Source: Clostridiales bacterium
GTDB taxonomy: Bacteria > Bacillota > Clostridia > Christensenellales > Aristaeellaceae
Direction of reading: 5' to 3'
NCBI GenBank assembly: GCA_024695415.1
Contig: JAILIE010000084.1
Coordinates: 1-49,354 of the forward strand
Length of the DNA: 49,354 nt
This document shows, in pieces, positions 16,150 to 23,935 of this stretch (positions are counted from its first letter, which is position 1; every line of letters begins with the position of its first letter). The notes beneath the pieces were generated by a model. The model did not search any database. It was not told the DNA's origin and saw nothing but the letters and a program-made list of their open reading frames with translations. Position numbers and translations under genes: made by a program.

Positions 16150-19100
16150 ATGAAGAGCTGGATGAGAAGAACCGTCTCCCTTCTGATTGCCGCGGTTTTG
16201 ATGCTTGCAGCCCTGCCCGCCGCCCTGGCTGTGCCGTACGACTGGGCACAGCTCCAGATCGGGCTGAGCTGGACGGACGCGGAGGGAAACACCCGCTGGT
16301 ACCAGGCGTACCCGGTCTATGAACAGGAGGGTTCATTCTGGGCCTATGTCGACCCGGACGTACCGCTGTATGAGCTGGCGGTCAGCCTGTCCGCCCCTGG
16401 ACATGACTATGCGTTCTGGCCGGAAAACGGATCCATCCTGTATAACGCGGCGGATGCCCGGGATCAGCTGGACGAATATACCGCGTATATCGAAATCATG
16501 GCGACGGAATACGACACCACGGAAACGTTCCGCCTGTATATTTCGACGACCACCGGCTCTCCCGCGGTGGTGACGCCGACACCGGAACCCACCGAGGAGC
16601 CGACCGAGGTTCCGACGGAGGTTCCGACCGAGGAGCCCACGGAAGTCCCGACCGAAGTTCCGACGGAGGTACCCACGGAAGTGCCGACCGAGGTTCCGAC
16701 CGAAGTACCCACGGAAGTCCCGACGGAAGTCCCGACGGAAGTCCCGACCGAAGTGCCGACTGAGGTACCCACTGAAGTCCCGACCGAAGTGCCGACGGAG
16801 GTACCCACGGAAGTGCCGACCGAGGTTCCGACCGAAGTACCCACGGAAGTCCCGACGGAAGTCCCGACCGAAGTGCCGACTGAGGGACCCACTGAAGTCC
16901 CGACCGAGGTTCCGACGGAAGTTCCCACTGAAGTGCCGACCGAGGTTCCGACGGAAGTTCCCACGGAAGTCCCGACCGAAGTGCCGACGGAAGTCCCGAC
17001 CGAAGTGCCGACTGAGGTACCCACTGAGGTGCCGACTGAGGTGCCGACCGAGGTGCCGACGGAAGTGCCCACCGAAGTGCCGACGGAAGTGCCGACCGAG
17101 GTTCCGACGGAAGTTCCGACCGAATTACCCACTGAAGTTCCGACGGAAGTCCCGACGGAAGTTCCGACCGAAGTACCAACGGAAATCCCGGCCGAAGCGC
17201 CGACGGAGATTCCGACGGAAATCCCCACAGAAATCCCGACGGAAGTACCCACAGAAGTTCCGACGGAAATCCCGACGGAAGTTCCGACGGATGTGCCCAC
17301 GGAAGCTCCGACCCAGGCGCCCGAGCGGAGCAAAGCGGACACGCTCACCATCGGTGAATTCGTCAATATGTACGGTGTGGTCAACGTGAACAGCGTCAAC
17401 TTCCGCACCGGCCCCGGTACCGGACATGGCAAGATCAAGACGCTGAAGCTCGGCAATTATGTATACCTGATCGAAACCGTGTTGGGCGACGACGGCGCCA
17501 AGTGGACGCACGTCCTGTACAACGGCCAGGAAGGCTACCTGAAGAGCGAATTCCTCGACGTGCTGAGCCTCGACGAGAGCGAAGCCTATGACGCGGCGCA
17601 GCCCACGGCGGCTCCGATCTTCGCGCCGACGCCCGCGCCGACAGAAGTCCCGACGGAAGTTCCGACGGACGTGCCCACGGAAGCGCCGACCGAAGTGCTG
17701 ACCGAAGTCCCCACGGACGTCCCGACCGAGGTTCCGACGGACGTGCCGACGGAAGTTCCCACCGAGGTTCCGACAGAGGTGCCCACGGAAGTGCCGACCG
17801 AAGTGCCGACGGAGGTCCCCACGGAGGTTCCCACGCCCGAACCCGTGGAGCTCGGCACGATCCAGAACCGCTATGTCGTCACCAACAGCAACGTCAACTT
17901 CCGCGCGAAGGCCACCACGGATTCCACGCGGATCAAACAGATCAAGTCCGGAAGCAGGGTTTACCTGATCCAGCTCCTGCTGAACGAGCAGGATGAGGAA
18001 TGGGCGCATGTCATGTATGAGGGCAGGGAAGGCTACATTAAGTGGAACTTCCTGGAGAACTCCATGACGCTGGACGAAAGCCGCGCGTATGACGCCGCGC
18101 AGGCCTCGCCCGCTCCCGTCTATACGGAGGCGGACCTGGTCACCAGCGATCCGGCCCAGCCGACGCTGGTCATCACGGAGGAGCCTTCGGTTCCGCCGAC
18201 GGAGGTGCCCACTGAGGTGCCGACTGAAGTCCCGACGGAAATCCCGACGGAAGTTCCCACGGAAGTACCCACCGAGGTACCCACGGACGTGCCGACCGAA
18301 GTGCCGACCGACGTCCCCACGGAAGTGCCGACTGAGGTACCCACGGATGTCCCGACCGACGTCCCGACCGACGTACCCACGGAAGTCCCGACGGACGTTC
18401 CTACCCAGGCGCCTCCGACCGCGACGCCTGAACCGGTCCAGCGGATCGGCTACGGCATCACCATCGGCGACGGCGCCTACGTCCGGAGCTGGCCGAGCAC
18501 CAGCAGCGTCATCATCGACGACCTGCCGCCCAACAAGATCGTGTACGTCAACGGACAGGACTACATCGACGGCGTCGCGTGGCACGCGGTGCAGTATGAC
18601 GGCACGTGGGGCTATATCCGCGCGGATATGCTGCGGATGATGAACGACCTGGAAGTGCTGGCTTACCTGGAAGAGCTGAACAACACGCCTGAACCCGAGG
18701 CGGAAATCACCCTGGCCCCCTATGACCCCACGGCACTGAGCTGCTACGGATATGTGGTGTCCGATTCCGTGAACTTCCGCTCCCAGGCCTCCGTCAAGTC
18801 CGAGCGGCTGGGCACCCTGCGCAAATACGCCCTCTGCCTGGTTTACGACTCTGTGAACGTCGACGGCGCCACCTGGTACCATGTCAGCTACAACGGCAAG
18901 ACCGGCTATGTGAACGGTTCCTATTTCAAGCAGATGACCACCGGCGAGGCGGAGGAATTCCTGAATTCCTCTATGTATACCGACGGTATCCGCAACAATA
19001 CGCCGCAGGCGACGGACAACAGCGGAAACAACAACTCCGCCCCGGTCACAACCGGAACGCCCACCGGACTCGTATCCGCGGAAGACGAGCGGGTGAACAC

Positions 19101-20076
19101 CTGGGTGAACCCGGACAGCGGCATCGACGTGAGCTACGCTCCCTTCGATCCCTTCGCGACGCCGGAACCGCTGCCGGAGAATGAAATCAAGAACACCGAA
19201 TACCTGGACTCCCTGGCGGAGAGAATCCGGAACGGCAGCCTGAAGGAGGAGGAGCTGGAGAATACCCTGGCGATCGCCTACCAGGACAACGCCAACAAGG
19301 AAGAGATCATCGCCACGGCCATGTCCTACATCCGGGAAAAGCTCGGCACGGCGCAGCCGGCCGCTGAAACGGAATCCCCGACGCCCGACCCGCTGATTTC
19401 CGAGAACAACCTCGAGGTCCAGCAGGAAAAAGGGAATGGAGGAAACCCGCTCGGAACGATCGCGGCGGTCCTCGGCGGTGTCGTCCTTATCGGCGGCGCG
19501 GCCGGCGGCGGATTCGCCATCTACGCCAGCCAGCAGAAGAAGCGCCAGGCGGCCCAGCGGATCGCCCAGAAGAAGGCGGCGCAGCAGCGCCAGATGGCCG
19601 CGGGCAGCCGTCCCACGACCGCGGGCAGCCCGATGCCCGGCGCGCAGCCCAGGCCCCAGGTGCAGCCCAGCGCGCAGCAGGCCGCGAAGGTCCGGACCGG
19701 AACCTATTCCGGCCAGAACGGCCAGACCGTTCCGAAGCCCGCGGCGCCCGCCCCCGGCGGTGACAAAACCGCGAAGCCCTATTCCAAGGTTGTGGATAAT
19801 CCCTACGGACGCTATACCTCCGGATCCGAGGAAGACAATTCCTATACCGCGTCCTTCAAGCCCGGCGAGAACAAAGCCTACAAGCCCGGCGAGAGCAGGA
19901 CCTCCCGGATGGAAGAAACCCGCGCCCCGAAGAGTGAGGAAACCCGGACCCCGAAGCCGGAAGCGGCCGGGACCGCCCCCGCTGAAGAAACACCGAAGGA
20001 ATCCGCGGCGCCGCGCCGCCGGCGGGGAAACCGCCCGACGGGCAGCGAAACAGACGGTAACAACAGGGAGAGCTGA
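16150..20076 (+). CDS. Large surface protein with four SH3-like domains on PTEV-repeat stalks and C-terminal membrane anchor
   Basis: A 1308-residue envelope protein of unknown role. A signal peptide (about residues 1-27, ending LPAALA) precedes an N-terminal domain (about 28-137) I do not recognise. Then come a PTEV-type repeat stalk (147-389), SH3-like domain 1 (about 407-472, VNVNSVNFRTGPGTGHGKIK), stalk 2 (497-562), SH3-like 2 (about 573-638, NSNVNFRAKATTDSTRIK), stalk 3 (683-752), SH3-like 3 (about 766-830, more divergent) and SH3-like 4 (about 865-928, SDSVNFRSQASVKSERLG). One transmembrane helix follows (about 1101-1126), then a basic, proline-rich tail of about 180 residues that should lie in the cytoplasm. 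Bacterial SH3 domains often bind peptidoglycan peptides, so a wall-binding sensor or adhesin is plausible. The ATG at 16150 follows AAAGGATGG and a strong promoter. It heads a five-gene operon. Confidence 0.88.
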   Translation: MKSWMRRTVSLLIAAVLMLAALPAALAVPYDWAQLQIGLSWTDAEGNTRWYQAYPVYEQEGSFWAYVDPDVPLYELAVSLSAPGHDYAFWPENGSILYNAADARDQLDEYTAYIEIMATEYDTTETFRLYISTTTGSPAVVTPTPEPTEEPTEVPTEVPTEEPTEVPTEVPTEVPTEVPTEVPTEVPTEVPTEVPTEVPTEVPTEVPTEVPTEVPTEVPTEVPTEVPTEVPTEVPTEVPTEVPTEGPTEVPTEVPTEVPTEVPTEVPTEVPTEVPTEVPTEVPTEVPTEVPTEVPTEVPTEVPTEVPTEVPTEVPTEVPTEVPTELPTEVPTEVPTEVPTEVPTEIPAEAPTEIPTEIPTEIPTEVPTEVPTEIPTEVPTDVPTEAPTQAPERSKADTLTIGEFVNMYGVVNVNSVNFRTGPGTGHGKIKTLKLGNYVYLIETVLGDDGAKWTHVLYNGQEGYLKSEFLDVLSLDESEAYDAAQPTAAPIFAPTPAPTEVPTEVPTDVPTEAPTEVLTEVPTDVPTEVPTDVPTEVPTEVPTEVPTEVPTEVPTEVPTEVPTPEPVELGTIQNRYVVTNSNVNFRAKATTDSTRIKQIKSGSRVYLIQLLLNEQDEEWAHVMYEGREGYIKWNFLENSMTLDESRAYDAAQASPAPVYTEADLVTSDPAQPTLVITEEPSVPPTEVPTEVPTEVPTEIPTEVPTEVPTEVPTDVPTEVPTDVPTEVPTEVPTDVPTDVPTDVPTEVPTDVPTQAPPTATPEPVQRIGYGITIGDGAYVRSWPSTSSVIIDDLPPNKIVYVNGQDYIDGVAWHAVQYDGTWGYIRADMLRMMNDLEVLAYLEELNNTPEPEAEITLAPYDPTALSCYGYVVSDSVNFRSQASVKSERLGTLRKYALCLVYDSVNVDGATWYHVSYNGKTGYVNGSYFKQMTTGEAEEFLNSSMYTDGIRNNTPQATDNSGNNNSAPVTTGTPTGLVSAEDERVNTWVNPDSGIDVSYAPFDPFATPEPLPENEIKNTEYLDSLAERIRNGSLKEEELENTLAIAYQDNANKEEIIATAMSYIREKLGTAQPAAETESPTPDPLISENNLEVQQEKGNGGNPLGTIAAVLGGVVLIGGAAGGGFAIYASQQKKRQAAQRIAQKKAAQQRQMAAGSRPTTAGSPMPGAQPRPQVQPSAQQAAKVRTGTYSGQNGQTVPKPAAPAPGGDKTAKPYSKVVDNPYGRYTSGSEEDNSYTASFKPGENKAYKPGESRTSRMEETRAPKSEETRTPKPEAAGTAPAEETPKESAAPRRRRGNRPTGSETDGNNRES
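16588..17316 (+). repeat. 12-bp tandem repeat, block 1 (about 61 PTEV units)
   Basis: In-frame tandem 12-base units of the form CCN-ACN-GAR-GTN encode Pro-Thr-Glu-Val stalk residues 147-389. Variants include PTEI, PAEA, PTEL, PTEG and PTDV. Third codon positions vary freely while the tetrapeptide is kept. A 132-base higher-order copy is visible from 16681 to 16813. Confidence 0.97.
17638..17835 (+). repeat. 12-bp tandem repeat, block 2 (about 16 PTEV units)
   Basis: Same coding repeat between SH3-like domains 1 and 2, with PTDV, PTEA and one VLTE variant unit. Confidence 0.96.
18196..18405 (+). repeat. 12-bp tandem repeat, block 3 (about 17 PTEV/PTDV units)
   Basis: Same coding repeat between SH3-like domains 2 and 3. 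PTDV units are frequent here, more so than in block 1. Confidence 0.96.
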
Positions 20077-20079
20077 GAA

Positions 20080-20190
20080 ATGGCCAAGACGAAAGCTGAA
20101 CGCAAACAGGAGATCACCCGGATCGCGGCGCTGGTCATAGCCGGCGTCATGGCGGTATCCGTACTGCTCGCTGTGCTGCTGAACCGGTAA
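20080..20190 (+). CDS. Small single-pass membrane protein, 36 residues
   Basis: An ATG three bases after the stop of the SH3/PTEV protein opens a 36-codon frame. GGGAG (20066-20070) lies 9 bases upstream, so it has a proper ribosome site. The product has a charged N-terminal third (MAKTKAERKQEITR) and a single hydrophobic helix (about residues 15-34) ending in Asn-Arg, so it should sit in the membrane with the basic end in the cytoplasm. No function can be assigned. Its position between two envelope protein genes, with tight spacing on both sides, suggests a partner of one of them. It would be missed by length-filtered gene calling. Confidence 0.7.
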   Translation: MAKTKAERKQEITRIAALVIAGVMAVSVLLAVLLNR

Positions 20191-20232
20191 CCCCGAAAAC
20201 AGAACCATATCGCCGAAAGGAGGAGAGACGGC

Positions 20233-21537
20233 TTGAGAAGGCAGGACAAACGCGGGATCTCAGTCGGGACCGTGGCCGTACTGGTCATGACCTGCCTGGT
20301 TCTTGCCGGAACCGTGCTGATCTGGCTTCGCCTCTCCTCCGGCCGGATGCCTGACTTAAGCCATCTGCATACGGACACCGCCGTCGCGCCGGAGGGCCCG
20401 GAAGATCAGGCGGACGAAGTCCGCGGACAGAATTTGTCCGCGGACCCTTCTGTTCCGCCCGCGTCCGCGCCGACGTCCGCGCCGTCCGCCGCCCCTGCGG
20501 CGGAACCGGAAGAATACAGCTTTACGCTGACCGTTGCCGGGACCGCCGCGGTCGAGGGGGAAGTGCGGAAAAACAGCTACGTTTCCGAGCTGAAGACCTA
20601 TGACCTGTCCGACATCATGACGCTGCTGAAAAGCGAGCTCCGGTCGGACCTGAACGTCGTTTTCCTGGAAAACATCATCAGCGACGACCTGAAGGTATCC
20701 GACACGGTGATCACCGGCAACATGGCGGACATGCTGAAGGCCGCCGGATTCAACATGGCGGCGTGCGGGTTTTCCCTGTCCTGGTACCAGGCGGAAAACG
20801 GTGTTTCCGATACGCGCATGAACCTGCTGGAACGCGGGATCCGCCCCGTCGGTATCTATGACGAAAACGACCAGAACCAGGTCCGCGTTTCCGAAACCAA
20901 CGGCGTACGCTACGTCATCCTGCAGTATACGGACACCATCGCTTCCGGCATCCGGAAGAAAATGGCCAAAAACAATATGTCCGGCATGGTGCCGGAGGCG
21001 GATCCCGAGGCCATCGCGGCGGATATCGCCGCCGCGCGGAGCCAGGGCGCCCGGGCGGTGATCGTCCTCATCAGCTGGGGAAAGGTCGGCAAAGCGCCGG
21101 ATAAGGCCCAGAAAGCGCTGGCCCGGAAAATCGCGGACGCGGGAGCCGACCTGATCATCGGTTCCGGCAGTCGGATTCCGCAGGGCGTGGAATACCTGAG
21201 CGCCGTCCGGGAGGACGGAAGCACCGCTTCCGTACCCTGCGCGTGGAGCCTCGGAACCACGCTGAGCGCCGAACGCGGAAGCGCCCGGAGGCTCTCCGGA
21301 TACCTGCTGCACGTGACCGTGTCGGTCCGGGGAAACAGCGCGGCCCGGATCGGGGAGCTCCGCTTCACCCCGGTCTATACATGGAAATACAAACAGGACG
21401 GCCGGTTTTATTACCGCTGCCTTGCCTCCGGCGGAAGCGCGCCGGACGGAATGGACAGCGACCAGGCCAAAATGATGAAAAAGGCATACGACGCGGTGAC
21501 CGACGCGCTGAAGGATTCACCGGTCACGCAGCGGTAA
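20233..21537 (+). CDS. CapA-fold (poly-gamma-glutamate-type) protein with degenerate active site
   Basis: A 434-residue membrane-anchored protein: TTG start at 20233 with AGGAGG 9 bases upstream, one N-terminal membrane helix (about residues 10-32), a low-complexity Ala/Pro/Ser linker, then a CapA-like metallophosphatase-fold domain from about residue 95. Recognisable CapA landmarks are DLNVVFLENII (usually NLE), MADMLKAAGFN, LISWGKVGKAPDKAQKALARKIADAGADLIIG and a final VYTWKYKQDGRFYYRC. The histidines of the usual HWG and GHHPH motifs are absent (SWG and GSGSR here), so metal-dependent catalysis is doubtful. It may act as a structural or binding protein. It is the third gene of the SH3/PTEV operon. 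Confidence 0.72.
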   Translation: MRRQDKRGISVGTVAVLVMTCLVLAGTVLIWLRLSSGRMPDLSHLHTDTAVAPEGPEDQADEVRGQNLSADPSVPPASAPTSAPSAAPAAEPEEYSFTLTVAGTAAVEGEVRKNSYVSELKTYDLSDIMTLLKSELRSDLNVVFLENIISDDLKVSDTVITGNMADMLKAAGFNMAACGFSLSWYQAENGVSDTRMNLLERGIRPVGIYDENDQNQVRVSETNGVRYVILQYTDTIASGIRKKMAKNNMSGMVPEADPEAIAADIAAARSQGARAVIVLISWGKVGKAPDKAQKALARKIADAGADLIIGSGSRIPQGVEYLSAVREDGSTASVPCAWSLGTTLSAERGSARRLSGYLLHVTVSVRGNSAARIGELRFTPVYTWKYKQDGRFYYRCLASGGSAPDGMDSDQAKMMKKAYDAVTDALKDSPVTQR

Positions 21538-21549
21538 CGGGCGACGGAT

Positions 21550-22038
21550 ATGGAAATGAACCAGTTGAGAACCCAAATCCAGGCCATGCTGAACCGCTGC
21601 GCGGACGGAAGGGCGCCGGCCCTGCGCCGGAGCCGCCGGCCGGAATTCCTGTACGCGGCGGACCTGCCGCTCTCATCGTCCCCGGAAGCGGTGGACCAGT
21701 TTCTCTCCCTCGCGAGGGAAGAGGGATGGAAAACGGAAACAGCGGACGGCTGGGTTTACCTGGACCGCCCGGTCATCCGGCCGCCGGAGAACGGCTTTTC
21801 CGGCCCCTACGGCCCGGAGGCGGCCTGCTGTCTCTCCCTGATCCGCCGCCACGGAAATAAAGCGGAGGACCCGGAACACAGCGCGGAGAGAAGCCTGGTG
21901 AAGGCCGGTGAGGAAGGAAGCCGGGAATATGAAAGGGTGTGCGGCATCCTGCATGCCCAATGGGCAGAGGCGCTTCGGAACGGAGAAATGATACCGGATG
22001 TCGATCCGGGATTTTTCGGGGAGGAATCTGAATGCTGA
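21550..22038 (+). CDS. Hypothetical protein, 162 residues
   Basis: I do not recognise this protein. It is soluble, charged, and has no signal peptide or membrane helix. Notable segments are an N-terminal amphipathic region with several arginines (LRRSRRPEFLYAADLP), a WKTETADGWVYLDRP strand-like centre and an acidic C-terminus. The ATG at 21550 has only a weak ribosome site and a second in-frame ATG lies at 21556. It follows the CapA-like gene by 12 bases and overlaps the MBL hydrolase start by 7 bases, so it is firmly part of the operon and most likely works with the hydrolase. Confidence 0.6.
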   Translation: MEMNQLRTQIQAMLNRCADGRAPALRRSRRPEFLYAADLPLSSSPEAVDQFLSLAREEGWKTETADGWVYLDRPVIRPPENGFSGPYGPEAACCLSLIRRHGNKAEDPEHSAERSLVKAGEEGSREYERVCGILHAQWAEALRNGEMIPDVDPGFFGEESEC

Positions 22039-22679
22039 TCAGGCACATCGGACACGCGGAATTCCTGATTGAAACGGAAAGCGGCCTGCGTATCGCGACC
22101 GATCCGTATGACGAAAGCTGCGGATATCCCGTACGAAAACAGGCGGCGGACATCGCGCTGGTCTCCCACGGGCACCATGACCACAACGCCGTGGAAAACC
22201 TCGAAAACCTGCGCCAGGTGATCGACCGGGCCGGGGAATATACCCCGGACACCGGCGTCCGGATCACCGCCGTACGCGGCTTCCATGACGACGCGGAGGG
22301 AACGCGGCGGGGAGAAACGCTGCTTTTCCTGATCGAGGCGGAAGGCCTGCGGATCGTCCACCTGGGAGACCTGGGCTGCCGGCTGAACGCCGAACAGCTG
22401 AACATACTGAAAAAACCGGATATCCTGATGATTCCGGTCGGGGGATTCTTTACCATTGACGGACGCACGGCGCGGGAAACCGCGGACGATCTGGCGGCGC
22501 GCACCGTGCTGCCGATGCATTACAAAACAGAATTCAACGCGGACTGGCCGATTTCCGGGCCGGAGGATTTCCTGGAAGGATACCGGGAAGAGGATATCCT
22601 GCTGGACGCGCAGGCCCTGCGCGTGACCGCGGGGGATATGGTATGCCAGCCGAAAGCGGTGTTATTTCATCAGGGATAA
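22032..22679 (+). CDS. MBL-fold metallo-hydrolase (UlaG-like, COG2220)
   Basis: A 215-residue cytoplasmic metallo-beta-lactamase-fold hydrolase. The two-metal site is complete: HGHHDHN (about residue 51), GFHDD (about residue 84), HLGDLGC (about residue 114) and the C-terminal MHYK. The opening MLIRHIGHAEFLIET is typical of the UlaG-like group, which includes lactonases and phosphodiesterases; the substrate here is unknown. It is the last gene of the operon starting at 16150. Its 3' end overlaps the convergent glycerophosphodiesterase gene by 18 bases. Confidence 0.86.
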   Translation: MLIRHIGHAEFLIETESGLRIATDPYDESCGYPVRKQAADIALVSHGHHDHNAVENLENLRQVIDRAGEYTPDTGVRITAVRGFHDDAEGTRRGETLLFLIEAEGLRIVHLGDLGCRLNAEQLNILKKPDILMIPVGGFFTIDGRTARETADDLAARTVLPMHYKTEFNADWPISGPEDFLEGYREEDILLDAQALRVTAGDMVCQPKAVLFHQG

Positions 22680-23387
22680 GGCCAGGTCCGGATAATTGGT
22701 GATGACGATATCCGCGCCTTCAGCAAGCACGGCGGAAATGTCCCGGACGCTGTTGACGGTCCAGGTGTTGACAGAGATGCCCGCGCGATGGGCCTCGGCG
22801 CATTCGCCGCCCGGAACCAGCACTTCCGAATAACGGGGATGGATGGCGTCCATTCCCAGTTTTTTTGCGTATTCCCAGGGGGAGACCAGCGTCGCGTCAT
22901 ACAGGAGCCCGCAGCGGAGGGAAGAGTCCAGCGCCTTCATCCGGAGCATGCTGTAATGGTTGAAGGAGGAAAAGATAATCCGGTCGGTGGAGAACTCCCG
23001 GGCCGCCAGCTCCAGGGTTTTCCGCTCCAGGTCCGGGTAGTCGATCTCGCTGTTCTTCAGCTCGATATTGATCTGCAGGCCGGTGGGGCTGAGAAGCTCA
23101 AAAACCTCTGACAGCAGCGGAATCCGCGCGCCGGCGACCTCCGGATGCGTACGGTTGAAAGTCAGGCGCTTCAGCTGGGTGAGTGAATGGTCCATGATCC
23201 GGCCGCTTCCGTTGGAAACCCGGTCGACGGTTTCGTCGTGGGCGACGACCAGTTCCCCGCTCGCGCAGATATGGACGTCCAGCTCCACGCCCTGCGCGCC
23301 CATGCGCGCGGCAAGCTCAAAAGCTTCGAGCGTGTTCTCCGGCGCGTAACCGGACGCGCCGCGGTGGCCGAAAATCAAAGCAGACAT
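22662..23387 (-). CDS. Glycerophosphodiester phosphodiesterase
   Basis: A 241-residue GDPD-family TIM-barrel enzyme that hydrolyses glycerophosphodiesters to glycerol-3-phosphate and an alcohol. Conserved motifs are FGHRGASGYAPENTLEAF, VELDVHICASGELVVAHDETVDR and the C-terminal VNTWTVNS. There is no signal peptide, so it acts in the cytoplasm (UgpQ-like). The ATG follows GGAG at 9 bases. It lies 15 bases downstream of acpS and is probably cotranscribed; both touch lipid or acyl metabolism. Confidence 0.93.
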   Translation of the reverse strand: MSALIFGHRGASGYAPENTLEAFELAARMGAQGVELDVHICASGELVVAHDETVDRVSNGSGRIMDHSLTQLKRLTFNRTHPEVAGARIPLLSEVFELLSPTGLQINIELKNSEIDYPDLERKTLELAAREFSTDRIIFSSFNHYSMLRMKALDSSLRCGLLYDATLVSPWEYAKKLGMDAIHPRYSEVLVPGGECAEAHRAGISVNTWTVNSVRDISAVLAEGADIVITNYPDLALSLMK

Positions 23388-23402
23388 GGAAGGATTCTCC
23401 TT

Positions 23403-23777
23403 TCAGGCGCGGGTTGCCCCGGACTCAATGAAGCAGACCGCGGCCGCCACGCCGCCGTCATGGGAAATGCTGAGGAAGAGGCGGTCGTTTCCGACGCGTT
23501 CCGCCAGGCGCCCGGAAAGGGCGTACCGCGGCTGGCCGGCGGCATCATGCGCGATTTCCGCCTCCCGCAGGTCAAAATCGATCCCGGTCCCCAGCGCCTT
23601 GGCCAGCGCTTCCCGCGCCGCGAACATTCCGGCGGCGGTCTGCGCGGCGGAGACGCCCTTTCCGCGGACATAGGCGATTTCAGCGGACGTGAAATAGCGG
23701 GACAGGAAGCGGTCGTTCGTAAGCAGTTTCTCCATCCGGGAAATTTCACACAGATCGATACCGATACCCTTGCACAT
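23403..23777 (-). CDS. acpS: Holo-[acyl-carrier-protein] synthase
   Basis: AcpS transfers the 4'-phosphopantetheine arm of CoA to a serine of apo-ACP, needed for fatty acid synthesis. The 124-residue protein has the family length and both Mg-binding motifs: GIGIDLCEISRME near the N-terminus and MFAAREALAKALGTGI around residue 55. It ends with a typical LFLSISHDGGVAAAV segment. A G-rich ribosome site precedes the ATG. Its promoter overlaps the divergent moxR promoter. Confidence 0.96.
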   Translation of the reverse strand: MCKGIGIDLCEISRMEKLLTNDRFLSRYFTSAEIAYVRGKGVSAAQTAAGMFAAREALAKALGTGIDFDLREAEIAHDAAGQPRYALSGRLAERVGNDRLFLSISHDGGVAAAVCFIESGATRA

Positions 23778-23859
23778 GGATATTCCCCCCAGGCGATTTC
23801 ACGGGACCTGGTCCGGTCCCGGCGGACAGCGCCGCCCGACTTGTGGTCCCGGCGCTGCC

Positions 23860-23888
23860 ATCATACCATACCTTGCGGTTTCAGGCAA
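23860..23888 (-). promoter_or_regulatory. Promoter of acpS-GDPD, overlapping the moxR promoter
   Basis: On the minus strand TTGCCT (complement of 23883-23888), 17 bases, TATGAT (complement of 23860-23865). Its -35 box lies inside the spacer of the plus-strand promoter. Confidence 0.75.
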
Positions 23889-23901
23889 ATCACGGTATAA
23901 T
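23873..23901 (+). promoter_or_regulatory. Promoter of the moxR-DUF58-transglutaminase operon
   Basis: TTGCGG (23873-23878), 17 bases, TATAAT (23896-23901), about 35 bases before the moxR start. The two divergent promoters share 16 bases. Confidence 0.82.
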
Positions 23902-23935
23902 ATTCGGGTAACAGGACCCAAAGGAGGACGGATGA

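Noticed and set aside
16588..18405. Possible CRISPR-like array because of regular short repeats
   Set aside because: The units are 12 bases, contiguous, in frame and code for PTEV; there are no spacers and no cas genes.
17125..20208. Very long open frame (about 1027 codons) on the minus strand opposite the SH3/PTEV gene, plus Gly-Thr-Ser-Val repeat frames
   Set aside because: They are the antisense of the PTEV repeat, whose codons avoid stops on all strands. The plus strand has the promoter, ribosome site, signal peptide and SH3 domains.
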